Assembly (NCBI GenBank): GCA_032433765.1
Contig: JAVIAB010000159.1
Coordinates: 58,179,542-58,243,541, forward strand
DNA length: 64,000 bases
Reading direction: 5' to 3'
From: Megaustenia siamemsis
Lineage: Eukaryota > Mollusca > Gastropoda > Stylommatophora > Ariophantidae
The notes under the pieces were generated by a model, which worked only from the letters and a program-made list of their open reading frames with translations, was not told the DNA's origin and searched no databases. A program made the translations under genes and the position numbers. Positions 35,690-46,150 of the stretch are shown piece after piece. How positions within the stretch are numbered: position 1 is the stretch's first letter; each line of letters starts with the position of its first letter.

Positions 35690-36305
35690 ATGTTTTGATG
35701 GTGATTGGTCAGAACTATACGAAAATGTTGTTTTATGTGTCAATGATGATTTGTTAGAACTAAGCGAAAATGTTGTTTTATGTGTCAATGGTGATTGGTC
35801 AGAACTAAACGAAAATGTTGTTTTATGTGTCAATGGTGATTGGTGAGAACTAAACGAAAATGTTGTTGTATGTGTCAGTGGTGATTGGTGAGAACTAAAC
35901 GAAAGTGCTGTTTTATGTGTCAATGGTGATTGGTCAGAACTAAACGAAAATGATGTTTTATGTGTCAATGGTGATTGGTCAGAACTAAACGAAAATGTTG
36001 TTTTATGTGTCAATGGTGATTGGTGAGAACTAAACGAAAATGTTGTTGTATGTGTCAGTGGTGATTGGTGAGAACTAAACGAAAGTGCTGTTTTATGTGT
36101 CAATGGTGATTGGTCAGAACTAAACGAAAATGATGTTTTATGTGTCAATGGTGATTGGTCAGAACTAAACGAAAATGATGTTTTATGTGTCAATGGTGAT
36201 TGGTCAGAACTAAACGAAAATGTTGTTTTATGTGTCAATGGTGATTGGTCAGAACTAAACGAAAATGTCGTTTTATGTGTCAAAGGTGAATGGTTAGAAC
36301 ATAAC
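35690..36305. repeat. 45-bp minisatellite, about 13 copies
   Basis: The unit contains TTTTATGTGTCAATGGTGAT followed by TGGTCAGAACTAAACGAAAATG. The 45-bp period leaves a 15-residue minus-strand repeat open (SSDQSPLTHKTTFSF). A five-unit block (35760-35985) recurs at 35985-36210. Sequence to the left (35560-35690) contains decayed units. Confidence 0.94.
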
Positions 36306-36689
36306 GAATGTTGTTTTTGTGTTACGTTTTTGTTATTTGTGAGAAAGAACCAGAAGAATATTATTATTGCAATGTGATGATCTATGAGCAAAGACGAAGA
36401 AGTTAAAATGTGATTATAAGTAAATCATGTTGACAAAACAAAATCACAGATACATGATCTATTGTTACTGTTCCTGCTAGGAAATACAGCATTAGCCTAT
36501 ACAACAAGATATGAACAAATTTACACAACAGACACATGTGATTATATGTTTTATAGCATACCCTGTGTACAGGTGATGAAGGGTAAAATGTAAATCTTAC
36601 ACATTCATTTATTGTGAGTTGGTTGGTTATTTTGTTTTAAGGCTGTTATATATATGAGTACAAGTCATTAAAAAAACTGCTCATTGTCA
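36306..36689. other. unassigned spacer
   Basis: No structure recognised. Confidence 0.35.
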
Positions 36690-36856
36690 TATATAACATT
36701 GGGCTCATACCCGATGGTAATATAGAATCTTTCTTTTTTAGCCATGCCGACGAAGTCAGGCGTCATTAATTGCGAAGGCCATCTATGCACTATTAGTCTC
36801 ATGAGCCATATAACTAAAATAATAAGAATCGTAAGACCTGAAATGAACAAAATAAT

Positions 36857-38991
36857 CTTCTTCTTCTACTTTCTCTTTTCACTGATACCTAAAAGGTGTC
36901 GTGGTTTATATCATTTGTCGTTCTTGAGCTGCTCGAACTGTCTGAATTAGTGATTTTCCTTTGTTGTTACATGTCTCTGTCACTGCATCTATCCATCTTC
37001 TTCTGTGTCTTCCTCTTGGTCTTTTTCCATGCATTCTCGAGAAGAACGCCCTTGATGGCGATTGGTGAGGATTCATTCTTACCAGGTGGCCAAACCATTT
37101 AAGTTGTTGTTCTATATATTCTTGGCAGGGTTTTGTTCCTACTATTTTTCTTATGGTTTCATTTGGAATTATATCTCTTCTTGTGTTGTTTGTTACTTTT
37201 CTCAAGCATCGAATCTCACTGGTATTGATCTTTCTTAATTGTGATTTAGAATAGTCCATGTTTGACTTTCATATCAAAAAGGTGGTATGAAAATGATATT
37301 TATCATTTGTTGTTTAGCTGGAATAGAAATGTTTGTATGTCTTAGCAATGGTGATAGCTGGTATGTGACAGCATTTGCTTTTTGTATTCTCATGTCAATT
37401 TCTCTGTCTAGTTTTCCATCTTCTGTGAACATTGTGCCCAAATACTTGAATTCCTTTACTTGTTTTATTTCTTTATCTTAATGTTTAATGGGTGTCTTGA
37501 TTTGCTTATTCTTATAGCCTCTGTTTTTGCTGTGTTAATTTTCATACTGTAGTTTGTGCAGCTTTTATCTAGAGATGTTAAATGCTGTTGTAGCAGGTTT
37601 TCACCCTCATATATTAGGCACTGGTCATCTGCGAATAGTAGCTCGTTGATGTTGAAGTTTTCTACCTCTATGTTATTATTTGATTTTTCCTTATTGTTGG
37701 TTGATACCTGATTTATTGTGTCCATATATATGATGAAGAGGAGTGGTGAGAGGACACATCCTTGTCTTACACCTGTTGTAAACCTGAAACAATTCTGACA
37801 GACCTTCCGAAATGTTCTAACGGCACTTCGACTGTTTTTATATAAGTAAGAGTAAAGTACCCCCGTCACGCCAAGTGGTGTATAGGGAAATATGGTGTTA
37901 GTTACCATATATTTTACAGACCTTCGGCACATGATTATTGGGGTAATGTGGTCGGTATTGCGCCCGTGCCGCTTCACTTTCCCTGAAAAAAATCCAGTAT
38001 CCATTAAAGGCTGGGTGAACCCGGAAGCCGTCGGTTGGGATCGAACCCTACCTCTTGTCCTTTGTAGTCCAGTTCACTAACCACTGAGCTATCGCGGCTC
38101 CCTTGTTTTTTATATAATGACATTATATTATCTAGTAGTTGTCCTGCTACACCGTAGGTTTCTAGAATTTGCCAAAGTTGGTTCCTGTCCACACGATCAA
38201 ACGCTTTTTCCTGATCTATAAACACTATTTTTAGGTTTCTGTCATATTCTATTGTTTTTTTCACATATTTGTCTCAAAGTAAATATAGCATCAGTACAGA
38301 TTTTGCCTTTTCTGAATCCGAATTGATTATTACTAAATTGAGGTTCTATTATGTATCTTACTCTCCTCTCTAATATTTTAGCAAACATTTTACCAACTTG
38401 ACTCAATAGGGATATTCCTATGTACATTTCACACTCCCTTTTGCTTCCTTTATTCTTCCAAAATGGGACAATGATAGCTTTTTGCCAATCGTCTGGGACT
38501 TTTCTTTCTTCCCAAGCCATATTGAATATTATAGTAAGCCAAGCTATAGCTGTTTCCTTACAGGCTAGTAGCATTTCTGTTGTTATTCCTTCTATACCAG
38601 CTGCTTTGTTCGTTCTTTTTATTCTGCTTCAAAGCGCATTCTATTTCTGCTTTAAGAATCATATGTTTAAACTCTGTATTTCCGTTTGCATATCCCTGAT
38701 TTAATAGTTCCTTAAAGTATTCTCCCCATCTGATTATGTTTTTCCTGCTGCTGATTGGTCTACCGTTCTTGTCGTTTATTATAGTGGTTGGGTTATAATC
38801 CTTATTTCTTACTCTCGTTGCTTTTACACTTTTGAAAAATTATCTTGGTTCTTTTCTACATGTTTTTGCTAATTCTTCACCAAATACTTTCCAAGTGTCT
38901 GCCTTTGTTTGTTCTACGATCTTTTTGCTATCATTTCTAGCTTGTCTATAGTGATTGTAGTCTTCTATTGTTTTTGTCTTCTGCCACGTTT
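36857..38991 (-). mobile_element. minus-strand LINE (family 3) inserted in copy C, 13-bp TSD
   Basis: TGAACAAAATAAT flanks it at 36844-36856 and 38992-39004. On the minus strand the protein pieces run NHYRQARNDSKKIVEQ (about 38950), EERKVPDDWQKAIIVPFWK (about 38490), SLLSQVGKMFAKILERRV, NQFGFRKGKICTDAIF, VFIDQEKAFDRVDRNQLW (motif A, about 38190), then after a SINE GVRQGCVLSPLLFIIYMD (motif B, about 37740), NELLFADDQCLI (motif C, about 37630) and a C-terminal GKRPRGRHRRRWIDAV (about 37010). The 3' end is an AGAAGAAGAAG tail. The 5' end lacks the endonuclease (truncated). Stops at 37463 and elsewhere, plus frameshifts, inactivate it. RT motifs are better preserved than in its host LINE, consistent with a younger age. 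Confidence 0.92.
37846..38103 (-). mobile_element. SINE-A, full-length tRNA-derived SINE
   Basis: On the minus strand it begins GGGAGCCGCGATAGCTCAGT (box A TAGCTCAGTGG) and has box B GGGTTCGATCCC about 45 bp later, then CGGGTTCACCCAGCC, a body with TATATGGTAACTAACACC-type sequence, and the 3' tail GGGGGTACTTTACTCTT. TGTTTTTATATAA (37833-37845) and TGTTTTTTATATAA (38104-38117) flank it, a TSD with one T gained. It sits between RT motifs A and B of the family 3 LINE. Not a functional tRNA gene: the acceptor stem is not closed and the sequence continues into SINE body. Confidence 0.93.
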
Positions 38992-39937
38992 TGAACAAAA
39001 TAATTCCGGAATTAAATGCAGAACAGCGTGGATTTGTTGAGGGAAATGGCACCAGTAATGAAATACACATAAGAACAAAGATAGAATGAGCTCTAGCGGT
39101 AAATAAATATCTGTATAATTACTTTATAGACAACACAAACGCATTTGACAAAGTAAAGCATGTGGAAATAACCAATATTTTGGGGAAATTAAACATTGAT
39201 GTCAAGGAAATGAGAATAATTAAAATTATGTATTGACAAACAAACAGCAGCCATATGGATTAGCAACAAAAAAGGACAGTTTCAATATAAAAAAAACAAG
39301 GAACCAGGCAAAGCTGTGCTCTGTCGTCAGATTTATATTCACTTTACAGCTAAAATATTATGAGATCAATAGTAGACAAACATGGAATCCAAGTCAACGG
39401 TCACAATAAAAACAATTTGCGATATGCGCATGACACAGTCTTGGCAGCAGAGACGGTGAAAGAAAGCAACAAGAAAGACATTGTCTGATTAGAAAGAAAA
39501 TAGAAGTAATGGTCATATTGAAGAAAAAATGATCACCATTATGCAGAATAAAAATAAACAAGGCAAATCTGAAACAAGTGCAACGTTTCAAATACTTGGG
39601 CACAATAATAACATCGTATGGAAGATGCATCGCAGACACAACAAGCACAATAGATCAGGCCAACATGGCATTTAAAAAAAAAAAAACAACTTAAAAAACA
39701 TCATATAAAAAATGCAATGTCAATGGGAGATGAGAAAGCGAGTTCCTCGGTGCTATATAGAACCAGATCTAACCTATGCAAGCGAATCAAGGAAACTCGC
39801 GGATGACAAAGACATAAGATACTAGATGGCTTGGTGTCATTGCATTGAAAACAGTCAACAACAGAACTGATACGATGCACTATGGATAGAAGATTGTGGA
39901 GGGACATGATCACCTACGCTAACCCGTCAATTGATGA

Positions 39938-39970
<33 letters not shown>

Positions 39971-40133
39971 CACTTCCAACGTGATGCCAATGCATAAATA
40001 AATCGATCTTATGATGTATGCTTTGAGCAATTTGGTCTGTATTTTCTCAATAAGAAACGGTGCTCATTGTAACTAACGTGGCATATACTTTGCCAGGTCA
40101 CTCTATTTGTTGTACAGACAAATCTCTATATAG

Positions 40134-40408
<275 letters not shown>

Positions 40409-40556
40409 ATCTGTCTATATGTCAGTCAACCTGCCTGTCTGCCTGCCTGTCTTCCTATGGTAACTATAGATATCCAGTACAACATTATCGCTCTGACCGT
40501 GTACCTGCTAATCCAGAAAAATTATTTTTTCACTTTTAGTCGATTATATGGTAGAC

Positions 40557-40566
40557 TATCTGTCTA

Positions 40567-40598
<32 letters not shown>

Positions 40599-40665
40599 CC
40601 TGCCTGCCTGTCTGTCTGTCTGTCTGTCTGACTGTCTGCCTGTCTGCGTGTCTGTCTGTCAAGCC
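40557..40665. repeat. (TCTG)n imperfect microsatellite
   Basis: TCTG repeats with interspersed CCTG. Together with the (TATC)n array and the 40406-40455 CTGC-rich segment it forms one compound microsatellite region split by about 100 bp. Confidence 0.95.
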
Positions 40666-41100
40666 AAAGACGGAAAAGGACATAACCACAATCTCAAAAA
40701 CAGAAACCTTCAAAATGTCACATTTTGCAGAAATCACTGCTTCTAAAGTCCCTGGCTCTGTTTCCACAACAATACTTTTTTGCAATGATCAAGTCATCGA
40801 TCTGCCTTCTTAGTCGCCTATTACAACATGGCTGGAAGGTCACAGTGTCACTTTTCTTTACTTCCCTCATAATGAGGCCCCAGTCGGTCACGTGTTTTTA
40901 TTTAACGCAGCAGTCGATTTACCTCCCTTATTTTATGATACCAGTCTTGTAAATGTTGACAGTCGCCATGTTTGATAGTCGAGCGTCTGCCACGTGCACG
41001 TCCCGAGAACAGGGAAATATGGGAATAAATGTGATGCACAGTGCGCGGACACAATTCGGGATTACACACTTAAATACCTTACCGATCTTGATATAGTTGG
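40666..41100. other. unassigned spacer
   Basis: No domain or repeat recognised. Base composition is less AT-rich than the surroundings from 40860 to 41120. Confidence 0.4.
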
Positions 41101-41123
41101 CCTGGTCGTGACGATACGATCGT

Positions 41124-41156
41124 ATAAATGAGCTGCGGTGTTGCCTTGTAGGCAGT
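41124..41156 (+). promoter_or_regulatory. possible core promoter: TATA box and initiator-like motif
   Basis: TATAAAT at about 41124 is followed 28 bases later by GGCAGTCTG, an initiator-like CAGT. A good splice donor CAG|GTGTGT lies at about 41195-41201, as for a short untranslated first exon. This is speculative: no protein-coding exon downstream is firmly supported. Confidence 0.25.
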
Positions 41157-41268
41157 CTGTTGTAAGCAATCAGTAGATATCAACACATCTTGTCAGGTGT
41201 GTTCTTTAACCAATAGCTTCCCTCGTATCAGAATCTGTTGATATTAGTGTATAAGATCTTGCCACACA

Positions 41269-41334
41269 ATGATCAACATATTGTTGTACGTTCGTGTGTT
41301 GTGCTGGACCCTATTTATTTTCTCTTGTGACCTT
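41269..41334 (+). CDS. 22-codon frame resembling a signal peptide, weak candidate
   Basis: ATG at 41269 (A at -3) opens MINILLYVRVLCWTLFIFSC followed by two residues and TGA. The hydrophobic profile resembles a secretory leader, and the only possible donor inside it (TT|GTGACC) is poor. It lies 117 bp downstream of the TATA/initiator pair. Could be coincidence. Confidence 0.18.
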
Positions 41335-41399
41335 TGAACTGTTATCTTTTTATCAACTCCCCTTTGAATGTGGCTGCCGCCTACTATATTTTTGGTCCG

Positions 41400-41614
41400 T
41401 AAGTTACACGATCTATCGCTATATTCGCCTAATTCCTCTCTCTGATGGTGAAATAGCCGATGTATGATTTACAAATATCTCTATACCTAAAGTTGTAGTC
41501 AGCCCGAAGATTACCTGTTATCCCTAAGCTCCCCATGTAGACACTTTCTGAGGATTTCATTATTGCCCACTACACTATCTTGACCTATTCACCTTAACCT
41601 TCAGCTTAGTAACG
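41400..41614. other. unassigned spacer
   Basis: Nothing recognised. Confidence 0.3.
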
Positions 41615-41810
41615 CTGCCGGTATGGATACCATCTTATCACAAGACAGGACAGGTGAGTTGTAGCAGGCCTCCAGGTAGTGGGGATTATTTCTTCACGAA
41701 GAGAAACGGTACCTGTGACCGTGGATCCAAGGTAGCGGAACTCTGAGCATATGGGGCTGCCGGTCAGAGTGAAGGTCGTATGACTCACTGCCCCTTGCTC
41801 AAGCAACGAA
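41615..41810 (-). pseudogene. small LINE RT fragment
   Basis: Minus strand reads SHTTFTLTGSPICSEFRYLG then STVTGTVSLREEI, like the FxYLGSxxT...EI segment that follows the catalytic domain in many LINE RTs. It is short, with no flanking domain, so the assignment is tentative. Confidence 0.4.
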
Positions 41811-42504
41811 ATGTTTGTAAATATAAGCTTTAACGAGAACTAGAACATATATATGAATGGTAGCGAAAAGTGGGGTAAAACATCAACTATTTCTAAAACA
41901 GGACAAGAAAGAACTAAATGGTTTTGTCTGACCAGAATGAGACCTAAACAACCTACAGATTGAGCGTATTATATTAAAGCCAGCGATAGAGCAATAGATT
42001 AACAAAGCAGGTGAGTGTTAAATGGGATCAATACATTTTTCTCAAATCTGTATGTGATACCTTTTATATGGAACATACAAGATCCATAGGTTTGACGATT
42101 AACCCCAAATTCTGACATTAAGTATATTTGGCATGGCAACATCTCAAGCTATACAACAAGAACATGTAAAGAAAATACACATGTCTCGTATGTGTGTCGC
42201 CATACAACACTTGCTGAAGGATCAACGTTAAAACAAGAGATAGGCACTTTTATTTCTACTCTCATTAGTCACGTGGTTAACGATGTTAGCTCAGCGTTTA
42301 TCAAATAAAGGATCATGCTATGGAGTAATACAGAGCTGAGAAAATGTTGTAGTCTCAATACAGATAGTTAATGGGACTGGTAGGTCGATGGGCTAATGAA
42401 GTAGAACTTTTGTCGAGAACGGTCTTCTATAATGAACACATAATGAATGTGTCGGTCTGTCATGATCACAATGAACGTTAAACTTTATCCGAACTCCATC
42501 TCCT
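41811..42504. other. unassigned spacer
   Basis: Nothing recognised on either strand. Confidence 0.35.
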
Positions 42505-43235
42505 CGACAGATCAGCCCACTCATCACTTCATTACAGCAGACACATATAAGCTCGAAATGATGTCATCACTAGAGAACACTCATATCTTCATTACAGCAG
42601 ACACCTATGAGCTCGGAATGATGTCATCGCTAGAACCCACTCATCTCATCATTACAGCAAACACCTATGAGCTCGGAATGATGTCCTCACTAGATCCCTC
42701 CTTCTCTCCATTACAGCAGACACCTATGAGCTCGGAATGATGTTATCACTAGCGACCACTCATCTCTCCATTACAACAGACACGTAAGTAAAAAGTAAAG
42801 TACCCCCCGTCACGCCAAGTGGCGTATAGGGAAATATGGTGTTAGTGACCCTATATTTTACAGACCTTCAGCACATGATTTTTGGGGTAATGTGGTCGGT
42901 ATTACGCCCGTGCTGCTTTACTTTCCCAGAAAAAATCCGGTACCCATTTAAGGCTGGGTGAACCCGGAGCCGTCGGTTGGGATCGAACCCTACCCCTTGT
43001 CCGTAGTAGTCCAGTTCACTAACCACTGAGCTATCGCGGCTCCCACTAATTTTTAGGGAATTAGTAAAACCCAGGTGTCCTCGCCAGGGAACGAACCCCG
43101 GCTGTTGCCGTGGTAAGCCAACCGACAACAGACACGTATCAGCTTGAAATGATGTCCTCATTAGAGACCACCCATCTCTTCATTACAGCAGACACCTATG
43201 AGCTCGGAATGATGTCATCACTAGAGACCACTCTA
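42505..43235. repeat. 60-bp minisatellite split by a SINE
   Basis: Units (59-60 bp) contain CATTACAGCAGACACCTATG followed by AGCTCGGAATGATGTCATCACTAG. About five copies lie left of the SINE and one and a half to its right. Register is restored if the SINE and one TSD copy are removed. Confidence 0.92.
42787..43124 (-). mobile_element. compound SINE: SINE-A plus an extra tRNA-like head, 14-bp TSD
   Basis: ACAACAGACACGTA flanks it at 42773-42786 and 43125-43138, perfectly. Read on the minus strand it starts CGGTTGGCTTACCACGGCAA with GGGGTTCGTTCCCTGG (box B-like), a short linker with AATTCCCTAAAAATTAG, then the complete SINE-A head GGGAGCCGCGATAGCTCAGT and body, ending in the ACTTTACTTTTTACTT tail. 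Because one TSD encloses both modules, they transposed as a unit. The 37.8-kb copy lacks the extra head. Confidence 0.92.
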
Positions 43236-43848
43236 GTCTACAAACACAGACAGTCTGGTCCCTATTGACACAGATGACCAACCTTAACAAAAATGTCCAG
43301 TTATAATGTGATGGTCTGTGTAAGTTCAAACTGACGACTAATCGTACCCATTGAAAAGTTATCAATCTCAGCGGACTAAACATAGGAATAGTAATCCAAC
43401 AAAAAATATGAAAACGTTACAAAGTGTTTTATGGCAGTTACTTCCCTTTAACAAACATTAACATAGAAACACACAAGCAGTCATCTGATGTGCCTGGCAA
43501 GACGGTTCGGTTATAGGGTGAACGCGAGCGATGTCTATCACATGCAATCGATCTGTCATAATATTAACATGTTATTTATTATATATCTATGCTTATCTCC
43601 TAGAGTTACGAAAACATTAAGTGGATGCATGCTGTACAAAGATCTTTATCAGCTATTGTAAAGACACGATGTCAAATGAGAAACACAAACAGACTAAAAA
43701 CAAATCCATCCGCAGAGTTTCTAAACTATTAGCACGAACAAGTTCTTCCTATCTCGCTCATCACCATCATCATCTTCATCACCACCATCATTGTCACTAG
43801 TAGTATCATCATAATCTCTCTCTCACTCTTTCTGTCTCTCTCTCTATC
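43236..43848. other. unassigned, ending in CT-rich and CAT-rich simple repeats
   Basis: 43236-43740 shows nothing recognisable. ATCACC/CATCAT simple repeats occur at 43755-43800 and (CT)n at 43815-43852, next to the segmental duplication boundary. Confidence 0.5.
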
Positions 43849-43849
43849 T

Positions 43850-44192
43850 CTCTGCGATCAGGGCTCAATCAGAGTAGGATTCAAGACCGTCACATGAAGT
43901 CAGCTGCCAGGTTAAGTATGTTGATCACACAGACAGAACATCACAATTAGAGTCTGCCAGATCCACTCTGATTGAACACCCGTTAAAACTGTGCACTGTT
44001 TTCTGCGCCAGTGGCCTAGTGCGTCCGATTTCAGCCAGCATTTTATTCAGGTTTGCATTCCTTAGCCTTTGATTGTCCCCAATCTTCCTGCAAGGCAGCA
44101 GATGATCCTTTCTGTAGGGGGATTCTGCCCTTAGATGGTTGGCCCTCCCAGGTTTACGAGCACCATCTGCCTGAGTCACTAGAGGTGACTAA
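43850..44192 (-). mobile_element. LINE-tail repeat (copy 1 of duplication)
   Basis: Minus-strand repeat also present at 49281-49624 and, inverted, at 62563-62933. The conserved frame (MTQADGARKPGRANHLRAES onward, 43925-44179) recurs in all copies. Its last 70 bases (ACAGCTGACTTCATGTGACG to a CGCAGAGAG tail) match the final codons and 3' UTR of the family 2 LINE ending at 61488. It is therefore a 3'-end-derived, non-autonomous fragment. Confidence 0.8.
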
Positions 44193-44194
44193 CA

Positions 44195-44640
44195 CAGACA
44201 TGCATACACAAAGATATGAGATGTGACTAACACAGACATGCACATAGCGATACGAGGCATGACTAACACTGACACACATCCATGATATATGACACATCAC
44301 TAACATAAACATGCACATAACGATATGAGATATAACTGACATAGACATGCCCACACAAAGATATGAGATATGACTAACATAGAAATTCACACAAAGATAT
44401 GAGATATGACTAACATAGACATTCACACACAAAGATATGAGATGTGACTAAAATAGCCATGCACACACAAGGATATGAGATGTGACATACACAGACATGC
44501 ACACACAAAAATATGAGATATGACTAACATAAACATGCACACAAAGATATGAGATCTCACTAACATATAACAAATATATGAGATCTCACTAACATATAAC
44601 AAATATATGAGATATCACTAACATATAACAAATATATGAG
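44195..44640. repeat. 34-38 bp minisatellite seeded at the LINE-tail edge
   Basis: The unit contains GATATGAGATGTGACTAACA followed by TAGACATGCACACACAAA. The part GTGACTAACACAGACATGC is identical to the first bases of the adjoining LINE-tail repeat (44175-44205), so the array looks like an expansion of its edge. Copy 2 of the duplication has the same array at 49624-50072. Confidence 0.88.
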
Positions 44641-44789
44641 TATCATCATAATAAGAACCATCATTATCATCATCATCATCATCACATAGTGTCGTCTCCG
44701 CATCGAAAATTGGCTACCATAAAGCACCATTATACTCTGTTTTTTTGCTCTGATGGTGCATTTTGTCATTGGCTGACTTGTCGATCTAT

Positions 44790-45120
44790 TATCCGTACAT
44801 GTTAGTTTTGGTCGGCCTCTGCCTCTTGTACCTTGTATTTCCCGTCCAAGATTACTTTCACTAGGCTGATGTGTCTTTTAACATGCCCAAACACCTCAGT
44901 TGCCTTGTTTGATTTAGTTCTCTATTCATTTTGTTGTTGCTTTCAATTCTCATCATAGTTTTCAGTTTTTTCAATCTAATTCTTCTCAACCTTTTATAAA
45001 TCCACATTTCAAAGGTTTCCATTTTCTGTTCTGTGTTATTGTCTAACGTCCATTGTTATCCACGATACAAGAATGTTAAGAACATATACAATTTAGTTAT
45101 TCTTCATTTTTGCCCTGGTG
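44790..45120 (-). pseudogene. LINE C-terminal relic (family 1-like)
   Basis: The minus strand encodes a degenerate CWTLDNNTEQKMETFEMWIY, KRLRRIRLKK and LRCLGMLK/FGHVKRHISL, then ILDGKYKVQEAEAD. This corresponds to the region between RT and the C-terminal GKRGRGRP motif in LINE proteins. Several frameshifts. The same relic lies at 50220-50551 in the second duplication copy. Confidence 0.65.
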
Positions 45121-45284
45121 CTATTTGCTTTGAACTTATATTCTTCATGACATTACAATAACTTGTTGCCATTCACTGTCAAATCTGAAACCAAGCAACA
45201 GAATAACTCAACAGACAATGTTGCTCTTAATTTAGGTTTCAGTCACTGAAATCTGAGCAATAGCGCATCGCTACAATGTGTGGA

Positions 45285-45548
45285 TCCCATGTTGTCTAAT
45301 GAAGCTCAGTTGTTAGTGAACTGGACTACACAGGACTCGATATCGTGTTCAATCCTAATCGATGCTTCCGGGTTCACCCAACCTTAAAGGGTTACCAGAT
45401 ATTTTTTTTGTTGAAAAATAAAGCGGCACGGGCGTAAAACCGACTACATTATTCCAAAAATCATGTGCCGACGATCTATACAGAATTATGGTCACTAACA
45501 CCATATTCCCTATATACCACTTGGCGTGACAGGGTTCGTTACTTTACG
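45285..45548 (+). mobile_element. SINE-A copy, plus strand
   Basis: A degenerate head (AAGCTCAGTTGTTAGTGAAC, box B GTGTTCAATCCT) is followed by CCGGGTTCACCCAACCTTAAAGG, the body with GCGGCACGGGCGTAAAACCG and CACTTGGCGTGACAGGG, and the tail GTTACTTTACG. It is more diverged from consensus than the 37.8- and 42.8-kb copies, so older. Present identically in the duplicate at 50716-50979, so insertion preceded duplication. Confidence 0.9.
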
Positions 45549-45829
45549 TATATTGTTAAATGAAGGCAGTGCACATGTGAGAAGATGACAACACCCATGG
45601 GTGTGTTCTTAGATGAGGTATGACGATCCTGACATATCGTAACATAACCAACTGAAAACTACATATAATTGTAAACAAATGTGAAAATTCACAATATCCC
45701 ACTCGTTCCATGTTACAACAATCATGAGGCCAGTAAGAGATCTTATTTTCAAGAGATGATTCAACGAATGTATGTATCAATTAGACCTATGTGTTTCACA
45801 CAACATGGGCCCATCAGTAGTTTCATGTA
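45549..45829. other. unassigned sequence inside the duplication
   Basis: No function recognised. It is present in both copies (also about 50980-51260), where short frames on both strands are unconvincing. Confidence 0.4.
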
Positions 45830-46150
45830 TTTGCATATACTCTGTGTACATACTGCAGTGATTTTCTTGTCTGTTGTCCTATTGTCCATGATTCATATTT
45901 ATATGTTGAGACTGACTCTATATAACCTTTAAAACTCTTTTTCTTGTTTCTCTTATCAAAAATGGATTGCACAGTTTCTTCCTAATTTTTTTGCAAAGCT
46001 GCCTTTGCCTGAGCTATTCTGTCTCTTACCTCTGTTGTACATCTGCCATCTCAGGTTAACATTGTTCCCATATATTTAAATTGATTTACCTGTTTTAATA
46101 TTTGTTTCACTTGTCTCTATTGCGCATTACGGTGAAGCTCTTTTCTTTGT
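45830..46150 (-). pseudogene. LINE family 1 RT C-terminal piece adjoining the 45-bp array
   Basis: Minus strand: VATKKRLYRNAQ near 46150, then LKQVIQF, GRCATEVRDRMAQAKAAL at about 46005 (in copy 2), ETRKRVLKV, and at 45890 a degenerate ESWTI-like NHGQ segment. These parallel GRCTTEIKSRIAHAKIAF and MRKRVHRCYIEP of copy D at 60.5 kb. The upstream side enters the 45-bp array in frame (see 51349-51678 in copy 2, where a single open frame crosses from array to LINE). Confidence 0.8.

Larger units (their letters stand above)
36690..39930 (+). pseudogene. LINE family 1 RT relic (copy C), split by a nested LINE
   Basis: The left part (about 36690-36856) encodes AMPTKSG...TISLMSHITKI...RPEMNKII. The right part (38992-39930) resumes NKIIPELNAEQRGFVEGNGT, then DNTNAFDKVKHVEI, a degenerate LSSDLYSLYS and a C-terminal DRRLWRDMITYAN. 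Joining across the 13-bp duplication restores the collinear order seen in copy D (60.1-61.4 kb), so the 2.1 kb in between is a later insertion. The right part has many stops. The tail runs into an (AT)n tract at about 39938-39964. Confidence 0.88.

Noticed and set aside
35687..36391. 234-codon SSDQSPLTHK repeat frame
   Set aside because: Translation of the 45-bp minisatellite; its edges coincide with the array edges.
38018..38101. True tRNA gene with A and B boxes
   Set aside because: The sequence continues into a SINE body with TSDs and does not close an acceptor stem; identical heads occur in other SINE copies.
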